In this document: positions 11,380 through 22,700 of the stretch, piece after piece
Position numbering within the stretch: position 1 is the first letter of the stretch
Layout of the letters: every line of letters starts with the position of its first letter
Origin: Pleurodeles waltl
Lineage: Eukaryota > Chordata > Amphibia > Caudata > Salamandridae
Assembly (NCBI RefSeq): GCF_031143425.1
Contig: NC_090445.1
Coordinates: 1,580,106,049-1,580,170,048 of the forward strand
Length of the DNA stretch: 64,000 nucleotides
Direction of reading: 5' to 3'
Notes under the pieces: generated by a model
Told to the model about the DNA's origin: nothing
The model's database searches: none
The model's input: the letters and a program-made list of their open reading frames with translations, nothing else
Position numbers and translations under genes: made by a program

Positions 11380-12300
11380 CCTGAAATTACGAACCGAGAA
11401 TCAACAGCTCAGGGAGTCTCTAACGCGTTCCACATCCTTCACGCAATGGAGGGATCTCTCAGCTCCACGGCCCATTATTAATACCCCCAAACTTGGTATC
11501 CAACCCTCCACTTTCACTTCTGCTAATCTCTCTGACCAAAATCCACATGTAACAGTGACCACTCCGACATCTGTGCCAAACCTGAAAAATTCACTTGGGA
11601 TAGTTCTCACTTTGCTGCTTTCATGAGTCAATGCCAATTGCAGTTTTCATGTAAACCTTAAAAATTTACATCGGATGACGCTAAGGTAGCTTTTGTAGTT
11701 TCCTATATTGGTGGTGTCACAGTCAATAGGTCTATTCCACTTATTGAAAACAATGATCCCAGCCTATATAATTTTGCCACATTTAAGGCAACCTTAACGC
11801 AATTGTTTGCAAAACATTTTTTTATCCAGTCTTGTGATAATGAATTATTAAATATATAACAAGGGTCCAAGGACCTCCTCACTTACATTACTACTTTCAA
11901 CTGGTTAATTACTGAGACTAGATGGCTTGAAGAAAAACACACCTCTGTTCTTACAGAGGTCTGAGGGATGATTTAAAAGATAGTTTATGACATATAATTG
12001 TATTACCAGAAGATTGGCTAAATTAATTAATTTAATAGTGAGACTAGATCATCAGTTAGGAGAAAGGAAATCTGAACATCCTCAGAGTGAACCCAGGGTA
12101 GTTGTTTTAAAAACATATAAAAAATAGATTGAAGAAAAAGCACAGGAACCAAAACTCATGCAAATTGGAGGAGTTAGCGGTCCTGTATATATTGAAGAGA
12201 AGGAACTGCACCGTAAGGCCATCCTGTGCGTATAAAGTGGTAAATCTGATCACTTCGTACAAGACAGTACAGTTAAACCTAAAAAGAAAGAAGCTGTCAC
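11380..12300 (+). pseudogene. Ty3/gypsy gag remnant
   Basis: Translation in shifting frames gives fragments typical of a Ty3/gypsy (sushi/Mart-like) capsid, such as DDAKVAFVVSYIGG at about 11675 and then ATFKATLTQLF. A worn version of the CCHC zinc knuckle (C-x-x-K/S-G-K-S-D-H-F) lies at about 12225-12265. In-frame stops and frameshifts break it in several places, so no capsid could be made. It is followed by a MITE and then by the protease remnant in the expected gag-pol order. The gag assignment rests on these partial motifs and on position. Confidence 0.6.
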
Positions 12301-12467
12301 TAGTCTGAGTGTTACTGAACCACAGCAGCTCTCAGAGAGAACTGAGATCGCCTCTCTGAGAGGGTTCCTTTACCAGATCTCCCAATACTTGACTAATGTC
12401 CTAAACTGTGCACCTAGGCACCTGACCATTAGAGTAACCCTCATGCTACCTCCTCAAAATAGACAAA

Positions 12468-12976
12468 GGGGGTCATTCTGACCCTGGCGGTCTTGGACCG
12501 CCAGGGCGCAGAATGACGGAAGCACCGCCAACTGGCTGGCGGTGCTTCCAAGCCCATTCTGACCGCGGCGGTAAAGCCCCGGCTGGGCGAATCCGCCAGG
12601 GCAAGCATCGCTGCCCTGGGGATTCTGACCCCCTTACCGCCAGCCTGTTTCTGGTGGTGTCCTGGGGCCCCTGGGGGCCCCTGCACTGCCCATGCCACTG
12701 GCATGGGCAGTGCAGGGGTCCCCTAACAGGGCCCCGGCCAGCTTTTCACTGTCTGCCTAGCAGACAGTGAAAAGTGCGACGGGTGCAACTGCACCCGTCG
12801 CACGGCGCAACACCGCCGGCTCCATTCGGAGCCAGCTTCTGTGTTGCGGCCTCATTCCCGCCGGCCCAGCGGGAATGTTGGAATGCCGGCAGTGGTCTTT
12901 TGGCTGCATGGCGGCCGATTGGCGGTTCCCACCTGGGGGGCGGCTACCGCCGCCCGCCAAAGTTGGAATGAGGGCC
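12468..12976. mobile_element. Harbinger-type hairpin-chain MITE, 509 bp, inside gypsy
   Basis: The left end is GGGGGTCATTCTGACCCTGG. The right end read on the other strand is GGCCCTCATTCCAAC. Both are flanked by AAA (12465-12467 and 12977-12979), a 3-bp duplication. The interior is again a string of hairpins, including GGAAGCACCGCC with its complement, CACTGTCTGCCTAGCAGACAGTG and GCGACGGGTGC with its complement. Several stems are shared with the MITE at 7996-8599, so the two belong to one family. It separates gag from protease and is therefore younger than the gypsy element. Confidence 0.85.
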
Positions 12977-13359
12977 AAAGTCTGCTAGTGCTCGTATGCA
13001 CAGGTGCTACAGGTAACTTCCTTGATCTGGCTCTAGCTGCCAAGCTGGGAGTGTCATGTATTACCAAGGCAGTACCCAAACCAGTTAGGGCAATTGATGG
13101 CTCAGCCTTATCCCCTGGCCCTATTCGGTTTCACACTAATCCATTAACCATAGTATGGGACAATGGTCATACAGAAGATACAACCTTTGACTTTGATACC
13201 CCAACCTTTGGTGTTATATTGGGTATTCCCTGGCTGGAATGCCATAATCCTACATTTGATTGGGTTTCTCAAGCAGTCACCTTGGACTCCCCTTTCTGCA
13301 TTACCACACGCAGAAGCCCACTGTCAAGTGACACCCCTACCTTGTGCTGCAACCAATGA
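12977..13359 (+). pseudogene. Ty3/gypsy aspartic protease remnant
   Basis: The open stretch has the two landmarks of a gypsy retropepsin in order: an active-site-like segment LVCTGATGNFLDL (where the usual catalytic D-S-G is changed to C-T-G) and, about 75 residues on, LGIPWLECHNPTFDW, the flap/C-terminal signature of sushi-type elements. Loss of the catalytic Asp predicts an inactive enzyme. The reading frame is open to a stop at 13359, but its upstream part is MITE sequence, so the apparent start at 12841 is not real. Confidence 0.8.
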
Positions 13360-13399
13360 CCCTTCTTTCACTATTCTACCAGAAGAATAACAGAATTTC

Positions 13400-14250
13400 C
13401 AAGACATCAAAGCAACTCAATTGCCACCCCACAGGGTTTATGATTTTGGGGTAGACCTAGTTCCTGGAACAGTCCTTCCTTGCAGTAGAATATATGCATT
13501 AACAGAATCCGAGAATCAATATCTGTATTTAGATGAGTTGTAGGATTTGGAGTTTATAAGATATTCTACTTCTCCCATTTTGTTGCCACTTTTCTTTGTT
13601 GCAAAAAAATCCAGAGATTTTCAGGCTTCTATTGATTACAGAATGGTTAGTAAAGCAACCATCAAAAATCGTTACCCCTTGCCTCTGACACCTGTCATGT
13701 TGGACCAAGTCTGGAGGTCCCCCATTTACACCAAGCTAGACTTGAGAAACACATATCACCTGATCCGTGTCAAAGAAGGAGACGAATGGAAGACCACCTT
13801 TCAGACAAAGTTTGGTTTGTTCAAATACACCGGGATGCCCTTTGGGCTTTGCAATGTCCTGGCGTCATTCCAACAGTTTATCAATGATGTATTACATGAG
13901 TTCCTAGATGTATGTCTGCGCTTTATATTCTCTAAAAAATAAGCAGGAACACACTCAGCACACCAGGACCATTCTGCAATGTCTATGTGAACACTCCCTG
14001 TATGCCAATTTAGTAAAATGTACTTTTAACACTCACTCAGTAGAGTTCCCTGGATATCAATTATCACCCAGCGGCATAACCATGGACCCCAAAAAAGTAA
14101 ACACTATTCTTTCATGGCCAACCCCTACATCTGTTAAGGACATCCAAAAGATTATTGGATTCACCAATTTTAATAGGTGCTTCATCCCACAATTTTCAGA
14201 CATAGTGGTCTTTATAACCAGCCCATTAAAGAAGGGACAACCATTTATCT
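13400..14250 (+). pseudogene. Ty3/gypsy reverse transcriptase remnant
   Basis: Recognisable RT blocks run in order: PLFFVAKKSRDFQASIDYR, NRYPLPLTPVML, the first catalytic segment YTKLDLRNTYHLIRVKEGDE, and TGMPFGLCNVLASFQQFIND. The Y-x-D-D catalytic block expected next is missing. At about 13905-13935 the sequence reads through a stop with a frame change and resumes with the thumb region (LYANLVKCTFN, VEFPGYQLSPSGITMDPKKV). The deletion of the catalytic pair and the stops make it inactive. Neighbouring protease and RNase H confirm the gag-pro-RT-RH-IN order. Confidence 0.9.
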
Positions 14251-14720
14251 AGTCTTGAGCAGCGTAACAGGCATTCACAACTCTTAAAAGAAATTTCACT
14301 TTTACTCCCATTTTACGCCACCCAGAACCTGAGCGGCCATTTTATGTTGAAGATTATGCTTCTCAATTCGCTCTGGGAGGTGTGTTATCCCAAAAAGATC
14401 CACAAACAGTGTATCTCATCCTGTAGCCTTTTATTCTAAGAACCTCCTTCCAGCTGACTAAAATTATACCATTGCTGAAAGAGAACTATTAGCTATTAAA
14501 CAGTAACTACGTAGTGGCAACCTCATTTGCTGGGAGCAAAACACACTGTCACCATCTACACCGACCATGAGAATTTGCAATTCTTTAGTTCAGTTAAGGC
14601 TTTGACACCAAGACAAATGCGCTGGCTTCACTTCTTCAGCAATTTTGATTTTATTATCACAATACACATACAGACCAGGGACCAAACAACCTCAGTCAGA
14701 TATCTTGTCACGCACAGGTA
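14251..14720 (+). pseudogene. Ty3/gypsy RNase H remnant
   Basis: Fragments include PERPFYVEDYASQFALGGVLSQ (with the usual V-D-A-S acidic start altered) and then TIYTDHENLQFF followed by LTPRQMRWLHFFSNFDF, the classic end of gypsy RNase H. Stops and frame changes at about 14400-14520 interrupt it. Confidence 0.85.
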
Positions 14721-15252
14721 TAGTATCTGCAGAAAAAGTGCTAGCTCTAACCACAGTAGATACCTTCAAGGATAAGGTCAAGAAGGCATATCGTAAACTT
14801 CCCCTTGAACAGTGGCTCAGAAAACCATATAATACGATCAAACAGGACTATTACTTACATGCAGGGAAATTGTACATTCCAACGCAGGAATTTCAACATC
14901 AAGCACTAGGCTGGAATTAAGGTTCCATTCTGGATGAACACGCAGGCATACAAAAGACTTTAGAAAACTGTTCACAAAAATGTTGGTGGAAAACCATGCA
15001 CCAAGATGTTTATGACCATGCAAATTCATGCCCAACTTGTGCTTGGAATAAATGCTCGCAACTCGGTCCCGCTGGTCTTCTCCAACCCTTGCCAATTCCC
15101 CCTAAACCATGGCATACAGTCAGCATAGATTTTATTACAGACTTGTCAGAAGATAACAAACATACTCACGTGGTAGTTGTAGTAGACCTCATGTCAAAAA
15201 TGGCACATTTCGTACCACTCAAGAAATTACCAACTGCTGCAGACCTTAGCAC
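14721..15252 (+). pseudogene. Ty3/gypsy integrase, N-terminal half
   Basis: The zinc-binding H-H-C-C region is present (DVYDHANSCPTCAWNK gives the C-P-T-C pair). The first catalytic Asp segment follows (HTVSIDFITDLSEDN, then VVVVVDLMSKMAHFVPLKK). The frame runs into the MITE at 15256, which cuts the core domain. Confidence 0.88.
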
Positions 15253-15255
15253 TCT

Positions 15256-15731
15256 GGGCCAGATTTACAAGAAAGTGGCATATCAGCTGTGATGCACCAC
15301 TTTTCTTGCCCCCCCCCCAACGACACCATGTGTCAGAATTTATGATGCTATTGTGGTATTTTGCAGAATTAGCTCCATAAATTGTGGTGCTAATCCAGCA
15401 AAGTAAAGGGAGGCCCATTGAAAGTTACAGGCGTGTCATGTTAATACCTGCTATGAGTAGGTATTAAAAAAGACACTAAAAATGGCGCAGTGAAATATTG
15501 TAAAATCCACTGTGCCATTTCTACAGGCCTCCCTGCGGTGGAATCCCCCTTGCATACATTATGCCTGGCGCAGGCATAATGTGGCAAAAGGGGTTACAAA
15601 ATGGTGCAATGCAAGCATTACACCACTTTGTAAATATGGCGAAGGAGAATGGCCTCCTTAACACCACATTAGTTTAAAAATATAATGCTAGTTCAGTGCT
15701 AAGAGGCGTTAGGGCCTTGTAAATCTGGCCC
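15256..15731. mobile_element. MITE with GGGCCAGATTTACAAG ends, 476 bp
   Basis: Both ends carry a perfect 16-bp inverted repeat (GGGCCAGATTTACAAG), flanked by TCT on each side (15253-15255 and 15732-15734). The interior holds successive hairpins such as TTATGCCTGGCGCAGGCATAA. It splits the integrase core of the gypsy remnant, and the integrase frame resumes immediately after it. The superfamily is uncertain; a 3-bp duplication fits Harbinger-like elements, but TCT is not the usual TWA target. Confidence 0.88.
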
Positions 15732-15734
15732 TCT

Positions 15735-16477
15735 GTTACTACACCATATAGTCAAACTCCATGGCTTGCCCACGAAAATTATCTCCGATCGTGGAAGTCA
15801 ATTCACATCTAGATTCTGGAAGGCCTTTTGTTCTTCACTTGGCATAGAAATAGCCCTATTCACTGCCTACCACCCTCAAACAGATGGTCAAACAGAGAAA
15901 GTTAACCAGACATTAGAAAAAACTGGATCCTCCTGTCCTCACTAACAGGGACTTGGGACTAAGTAGTACCATTGGCAGAATTCACATATAATAACTCGGG
16001 CCATTCAGGGTTAGGGTGCTCACTGTTTTATTTTCTCACCGGCACCCATCCCCGTAATCTCCCAGAAACCCTTCCAGACTTAATTCCAGACTTAACCCCT
16101 TCAGTCCCCTCCGTCACTGAATGATTAAAGGTTTTACAGGACATTCAAAAAACAAGCTATCTAAACACGAGCCCCATATGAAATTACAAGCTGAAAAACA
16201 CAGTAGCCCTGAATCCACGTACCAAATTGGAGTTTTAGTATGGCTCTCTAGTCGTAACATTACCCTAGCAGGTCACAGAAAACTGCAACCACGTTATCTA
16301 GGACCATTCAAGATCACACAATTGTTAGGGCCAGTTACGATGAAGCTGCAGCTACCTCCCGAATATGTGATATACTCAGTTTTTTATGTATCTCTGTTAA
16401 AACCCTACCACCCAAACACCAGACTTGGTTCACCAGACTTGATTGGCCAACCACAGCCACGCACGACCGTCATATGA
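15735..16477 (+). pseudogene. Ty3/gypsy integrase, C-terminal half
   Basis: Directly after the MITE the catalytic core continues as [19 protein letters not shown] (second Asp), then [17 protein letters not shown] with the catalytic Glu. Stops follow at about 15945-16120. From 16121 an open frame gives the C-terminal SH3-like domain (GHRKLQPRYLGPFKITQLLG, then YSVFYVSLLKPYHP). No chromodomain and no 3' LTR are evident after 16477. Confidence 0.88.
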
Positions 16478-16525
16478 GTCTTAAACATTTGAATTAAAAA
16501 TAAATAAATAAAGGAGAGAAACGAC

Positions 16526-16603
16526 CAGGGATACACCTGGACTCGAACCCTTAACACTCGGTGTGAAGGTCTGAGACATTCACACATGAGCTATTGAGTT
16601 TAG
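16526..16603 (-). repeat. tRNA-like fragment (possible SINE head)
   Basis: On the minus strand a perfect pol III B-box word (GGTTCGAGTCC) lies downstream of an A-box-like TAGCTCATGTGTG. The T stem and acceptor stem do not pair, so this is not a functional tRNA. A tRNA-derived SINE fragment is the most likely explanation, but no SINE tail was identified. Confidence 0.35.
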
Positions 16604-16699
16604 TAAAAAACAAATTTGGGCCCTTTTTGGTCTATCTGGGACTGTGGAGGGTGCCTCAAGGCCTCCTCCTCGGTCCATAATGATTTTTCTTATTGTATG

Positions 16700-17590
16700 C
16701 CCTTTACGTGCTAACTGAGGCCTTGAAGCTTCCCCGTGGTCCCATTGCTCCAGCGAGCAGGCAATGCTTTAAGTAGCAGCTCCAAGCTTACTAGAGCAAA
16801 GCTTTCATTTCTGCTCTCTGCAAACATATCTGCTTGCAGGGAACAGAGATGAAGACTCCAGTCTTTGACAGCCGGACCTGTTTGACAGGTCCCGCTGTCA
16901 GAAAGTGGAGAGTTTGCTGTGACTTGGCTACAGCTGTCAAAGTAGCAGCCAAGTCACGGCTAACAGCTATGCCCTGGAGATGGGCACCGCGGAACCTAGC
17001 AAGAGCCAGCCCTGGGGGGTGGCGGTCCCCATGGCCATCAGTGGCTCCTCATGGGGAGGCTAAGCAGCCCACCTCCAACATGATAGCCCCGGGAGGTGGT
17101 GGTCCCTGGGGATACAGGGGACCACAAGCCCACCCCTACCAAATCTAATCATGCCCCAGGGAGGTGGTGGTCCCCAGGTCGGTAGGGGGGGTTGGGTGCC
17201 CCCAGCAGTTTAATTATTTAAAGCCCCAGGGAGGTGGTGGTCTCTGGGGCTGCAGGGGTGGGACGCCGTCCTCCACACACTATTTTAAAAAAGCCCTGGG
17301 ACTGCAAGGGGGCCGCCCCGGCGCTCCCGCATTAATGTTACTGACAGCCCCAGGGAGGTGAGGGTCCCTGGGGCTGTGGAGGAGGCCGACAGTATGTGGT
17401 GGTCCATTACAAATAAATGTTCCCCCCGGGACTTGGCCCATCCGGGGGCTTCATTTATTACTTTTCGCCAGATTCGCAGATCCCATGTGAATCGCAGTGA
17501 ATTAAAAAAAATAAATGCTTTTCAGCCTAGGGGGTCCCTCTGACACCCCAACACTAGATCTAAGGGGTCATGGTGTTTGTACACTGGCCC
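16700..17590 (+). repeat. GC-rich repeat family E with GGTGGTGGTCCC units
   Basis: The phrase GGGAGGTGGTGGTCCC recurs near 17090, 17160, 17230 and 17350 at a spacing of about 70-110 bp, each with a run of Gs and a GGGGCTG word. Inverted counterparts occur at 49250-49680 and same-strand ones at 53640-53800. This is repeat DNA; the short open frames across it are incidental. Confidence 0.65.
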
Positions 17591-17599
17591 CTTTTGTAG

Positions 17600-18070
17600 T
17601 TGTTATCCCTTTTTTCTGGGACTCAGCTGAAGCCAAGTCCCAATATGGCTGACAACACTTCCTTGTTGAACCGCTGGCAGCCAATCAGATCTCAGCACAA
17701 GATCGGGAGTGGTCGCAAACCCTTCACATCCCTAGATATACAAATTTGGTTTTCCTGTAATTTCTCAAAAACTACTGAAAGGATTTACACCAAATAAAAA
17801 AAAGTGCTCTTTCTGGACCAGGAGCTACCTTTCTGCCAAATTTGGTGTAATTCCATCCAGTGGTTTTGGCGCTATCGCTGTTCAGAATCCCTCTGGGAAA
17901 ATGAATGGGGAAAATGGTTTTGGGGCCCCTCTTTTTCTCTACCCCTGCTTGACGGATCACCCCAAAACTTTCCAGACAGCAGGTTAAGTGAGTGTTGTAT
18001 TTTCTTGGAAATTTTCATGAAAAAACACTATTACTTTAGAAAGTTGGTACTAACTATTACTACCTAATGG
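17600..18070 (-). repeat. Dispersed repeat G (copy 1)
   Basis: The block containing TTTACACCAAATAAAAA, CCAAATTTGGTGTAATTCC and GACGGATCACCCCAAAACTT is repeated, inverted, at 36820-37350 and 54470-54990. The shared words centre on an ACACCAAAT/ATTTGGTGT inverted pair. The family is unidentified, and no coding potential is seen. Confidence 0.7.
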
Positions 18071-18594
18071 CGACCATTGACGTTTTATAATGGTTTCTTT
18101 AACAACAGCAACAACGGACAAAACATTAGGTGAGCAAGACCCCCATGTGAGGTCCTAACACGTTCCTTTCTTTTCTTTCTGTGCTGAGAATAAAGAAATC
18201 TTTTTCAGTTCAAAAACATATTCTTTGTACCATAAATAATATTATTTCATGGGATTACAAATTTTGATTTGATGAAATTTAGTATAAAATCAGTGAAATT
18301 TTGTATTGTATAATTGAACTATCATGACCAGAATGCATTGGATTGGTATGTAAAATAGATAGTATAAATTGATCTGTTAGAGAAAGGACTGCAGAACTAA
18401 GAAGAAGACTGCATAGTCGAAACGCGTTGTTCTCTTTTTTCTGCACCAAATAAACCACTTAAACTTATTTTGTGGCTGAGCAGAGTGCGTGGCAATCATT
18501 TCTTTGTTTTCTTATACATTTTGAGAGTTCAGCCAACTCTCCTGCCCTGCACCAGCTGACAGTGCGCATCGGAACCTTTGGCTTGCTTTGTTTG

Positions 18595-18596
<2 letters not shown>
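18071..18596. other. Unassigned; contains GAAACGCGTT and AATAAA words
   Basis: A TCGAAACGCGTTG motif at about 18417 followed closely by AAATAAA resembles the motif pair near 36755-36780 (TAAAACGCATTG then AATAAA). It may be the end of an unidentified dispersed repeat. Nothing coding is seen. Confidence 0.3.

Positions 18597-18656
<60 letters not shown>
18597..18656. repeat. (AT)30 microsatellite
   Basis: Sixty bases of uninterrupted AT dinucleotide repeat. Confidence 0.98.
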
Positions 18657-18659
<3 letters not shown>

Positions 18660-18719
18660 AGATATATTTTTTGCACTGAAAAAAAACAATGATTACAGGA
18701 ACACTATAGCAAAAAGAAT

Positions 18720-19260
18720 TACCCTGCCCTGAGGCACCTAACTCTGCTCTGTGCATGGCCTTCAGCTGTGTATGGAGTTGGGTTGGCACCAGGGCATGGT
18801 CTGTGGCTAGGCCCAGCAGCCAACCCTCTGCAGGAACCCACTCCTGTGCCATGCACAGCCTTCAGCTGTGCTTGGCATGGACTCTGCCATAACCTGGGAG
18901 GAGGGCACACAGACCCCCTCTGCAGGCCATGTGGCTCCTCCTCTCCAGGCCAATTTTGGCCCTGGGGACCCCATCCCCCGGGTTGGGCCAATTAATGAAA
19001 GGAGGTGAAGGCTGCCTACGCCCCCTTCTTAGGCTGATTTCATCCCCAAGCACCCCTTCTCTGGGGCCCAGCCAGTTACTAAAAGGGGAGGGAGGCTGCG
19101 TGGCCCCCTTCCATGGGCCGATTCTGGCCACAGGGAACCCATCTCCCTGGGCCCAGCCTACTAGTAAAAGGGAAGGGGGACCACTTGACCCCTGTCCCTG
19201 GGCCAATTTTGGCCCCGGGGATACTGTCTCCCTGGGCCAGGCAATTTGTTGCTGGGTGCC
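18720..19260 (+). repeat. GC-rich repeat family E, tandem block
   Basis: The phrase GGGCCAATTTTGGCC/GGGCCGATTCTGGCC with CCATCTCCCTGGGCCCAGCC recurs about every 110-120 bp between 18930 and 19240 (about four units), each ending with an AGTTACTAAAAGGG-like spacer. The block stops at the left target duplication (GTGCC, 19256-19260) of the second LTR-like element. Confidence 0.7.
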
Positions 19261-22257
19261 TGTAGGAAAGTACCATCTTGCCTGGCATGTTACCCCCATT
19301 TTTCACTGTATATATGTTGTTTTAGTTGTATGTGTCACTGGGACCCTGGTAACCCAGGGCCCCAGTGCTCATAAGTGTGCCTGAATGTGTTACCTGTGTA
19401 GTGACTAACTGTCTCACTGAGGCTCTGCTAATCAGAACCTCAGTGGTTATGCTCTCTCATTTCTTTCCAAATTGTCACTAACAGGCTAGTGACCATTTTT
19501 ACCAATTTACATTGGCTTACTGGAACACCCTTATAATTCCCTAGTATATGGTACTGAGGTACCCAGGGTATTGGGGTTCCAGGAGATCCCTATGGGCTGC
19601 AGCATTTCTTTTGCCACCCATAGGGAGCTCTGACAATTCTTACACAGGCCTGCCACTGCAGCCTGAGTGAAATAACGTCCACGTTATTTCACAGCCATTT
19701 TACACTGCACTTAAGTAACTTATAAGTCACCTATATGTCTAACCTTTACCTGGTAGAGGTTAGGTGCAAAGTTACTTAGTGTGAGGGCACCCTGGCACTA
19801 GCCAAGGTGCCCCCACATTGTTCAGAGCCAATTCCCTGAACTTTGTGAGTGCGGGGACACCATTACACACGTGCACTACATAAAGGTCACTACCTATATG
19901 TAGCTTCACAATGGTAACTCCGAATATGGCCATGTAACATGTCTATGATCATGGAATTGCCCCCTCTATACCATCCTGGCATAGTTGGCACAATCCCATG
20001 ATCCCAGTGGTCTGTAGCACAGACCCTGGTACTGCCAAACTGCCCTTCCTGGGGTTTCACTGCAGCTGCTGCTGCTGCCAACCCCTCAGACAGGCATCTG
20101 CCCTCCTGGGGTCCAGCCAGGCCTGGCCCAGGATGGCAGAACAAAGAACTTCCTCTGAGAGAGGGTGTGACACCCTCTCCCTTTGGAAAATGGTGTGAAG
20201 GCAGGGGAGGAGTAGCCTCCCCCAGCCTCTGGAAATGCTTTGTTGGGCACAGAGGTGCCCAATTCTGCATAAGCCAGTCTACACCGGTTCAGGGGACCCC
20301 TTAGCCCTGCTCTGGCGCGAAACTGGACAAAGGAAAGGGGAGTGACCACTCCCCTGACCTGCACCTCCCCTGGGAGGTGTCCAGAGCTCCTCCAGTGTGC
20401 TCCAGACCTCTGCCATCTTGGAAACAGAGGTGCTGCTGGCACACTGGACTGCTCTGAGTGGCCAGTGCCACCAGGTGACGTCAGAGACTCCTTCTGATAG
20501 GCTCCTTCAGGTGTTAGTAGCCTATCCTCTATCCTAGGTAGCCAAACCCTCTTTTCTGGCTATTTAGGGTCTCTGTCTCTGGGGAAACTTTAGATAACGA
20601 ATGCATGAGCTCAGCCGAGTTCCTCTGCATCTCTCTCTTCACCTTCTGATACGGAATCGACTGCTGACCGCGCTGGAAGCCTGCAAACCTGCAACATAGT
20701 AGCAAAGACGACTACTGCAACTCTGTAACGCTGATCCTGCCGCCTTCTCGACTGTTTTCCTGCTTGTGCATGCTGTGGGGGTAGTCTGCCTCCTCTCTGC
20801 ACCAGAAGCTCCGAAGAAATCTCCTGTGGGTCGACGGAATCTTCCCCCTGCAACCGCAGGCACCAAAAAGCTGCATTACCGGTCCCTTGGGTCTCCTCTC
20901 AGCACGACGAGCGAGGTCCCTCGAATCCAGCGATGCTGTCCAAGTGACCCCCACAGTCCAGTGACTCTTCAGTCCAAGTTTGGTGGAGGTAAGTCCTTGC
21001 CTCACCTCGCTGGGCTGCATTGCTGGGAACCGCGACTTTTGCAGCTACTCCGGCCCCTGTGCACTTCCGGCAGAAATCCTGTGTGCACAGCCAAGCCTGG
21101 GTCCACGGCATTCTAACCTGCATTGCACGACTTTCTAAGTTGGTCTCCGGCGATGTGGGACTCCTTTGTGCAACTTTGGCGAGCACGTTTCATGCATCCT
21201 TGTAGTGCCTGTTTCTGGCACTTCTCCGGGTGCTACCTGCTTCAGAGAGGGCTCCTTGTCTTGATCGACGTCCCCTCTCTCTGCTGGTCCAATTTGCGAC
21301 CTTCTGGTCCCTCCTGGGCCTCAGCAGCGTCCAAAAACACCAAGCGCACAATTTGCAGCTAGCAAGGCTTGTTGGCGTCCTTTCGGCGAGAAAACACTTC
21401 TGTACGACTCTCCACGGCGAGAGGGATCCGTCTACCAAAGGGGAAGTCTCTAGCCCTTTTTGTTCCTGCAGAAACCGCAGCTTCTTCTGTTCAGTAGAAG
21501 CTTCTTTGCACCCGCAGCTGGCATTTCCTGGCCATCTGCCCATCTCCGACTTGCTTGTGACTTTTGGACTTGGTCCCCTTGTTCCACAGGTATCCTAGAT
21601 TGGAAATCCACAGTTGTTGCATTGCTGGTTTGTGTCTTTCCTGCATTATTCCTCTAACACGACTTCTTTGTCCTTAGGGGAACTTTAGTGCACTTTGCAC
21701 TCACTTTTCAGGGTCTTGGGGAGGGTTATTTTTCTAACTCTCACTATTTTCTAATAGTCCCAGCGACCCTCTACAAGGTCACATAGGTTTGGGGTCCATT
21801 CGTGGTTCGCATTCCACTTTTGGAGTATATGGTTTGTGTTGCCCCTATCCCTATGTTTCCCCATTGCATCCTATTGTAACTATACATTGTTTGCACTGTT
21901 TTCTAAGACTATACTGCTTATTTTTGCTATTGTGTATATATATATCTTGTGTATATTTCCTATCCTCTCACTGAGGGTACACTCTAAGATACTTTGGCAT
22001 ATTGTCATAAAAATAAAGTACCTTTATTTTTAGTATAACTGTGTATTGTGTTTTCTTATGATATTGTGCATATGACACTAAGTGGTACTGTAGTAGCTTC
22101 ACACGTCTCCTAGTTCAGCCTAAGCTGCTCTGCTAAGCTACCATTATCTATCAGCCTAAGCTGCTAGACACCCTATACACTAATAAGGGATAACTGGGCC
22201 TGGTGCAAGGTGCAAGTACCCCTTGGTACTCACTACAAGCCAGTCCAGTCTCCTACA
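19261..22257 (+). mobile_element. LTR-like element A, copy 2 (2,997 bp)
   Basis: It starts TGTAGGAAAGTACC and ends AGTCTCCTACA, with a perfect 5-bp target duplication GTGCC (19256-19260 and 22258-22262). It is the inverted homologue of 5505-9117 along its whole length but lacks the MITE. An AT-rich TATATATATAT run at about 21932-21942 and AATAAA at 22012-22017 lie close to the 3' end, as expected for a promoter-R-U5 layout, leaving about 240 bp after the signal. No protein domain is seen in either strand. Confidence 0.85.
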
Positions 22258-22700
22258 GTGCCCTAGCCCCACCCAAGCCACCCACTGTGCACTGTTGAAG
22301 ACTGTGGCCGGAGCTTCAATCCCCCTGCGGTCCCTGACGGCACCCTGCTTCCAGCACTGGGAGCAACAAACAGTTCTGCTCCCTGCGTGCGGGAGCAATT
22401 ACAGATGCAAAGTCCGCTCCCAGCCTGCTGGAGCAGTTTTTCTGCTCCTGCCTTCTGGTAGTGGACTTACTGTTTGGTGTCGCTTGGTGGGAGCTGTCAA
22501 AGCTCCTGCCAAGTGACAGCATACAGCTGTGTCCTAAGGGTTGGCACCTTGAGATATAATGAGCCAGCCCTGGGGGGTGGCAGCCCCCAATGCCATTAAT
22601 GGCTTCAGGAGGTGGTGATCCCCCAGGCTGAAAACAGCCTGGGAGGGGACCACAAAAGAAAGTGAGCAAGTTAATTATCATACAGGTGAACATAGAGGGT
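22258..22700 (+). repeat. Repeat family E, portion beyond LTR-like copy 2
   Basis: After the GTGCC duplication the GC-rich family resumes, including GGAGGTGGTGATCCCCCAGG at about 22608 and AGCCAGCCCTGGGGGGTGG at about 22562, which matches 17010. This shows the LTR-like element inserted into an existing family E copy. Confidence 0.6.

Noticed and set aside
12841..12976. An N-terminal extension of the gypsy protease frame from 12841
   Set aside because: This part lies inside the right end of the MITE 12468-12976, so the joined frame is a chance fusion.
16526..16603. A tRNA gene on the minus strand
   Set aside because: The B box is perfect, but the acceptor and T stems do not pair and the anticodon arm is irregular. 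At most a tRNA-derived repeat.
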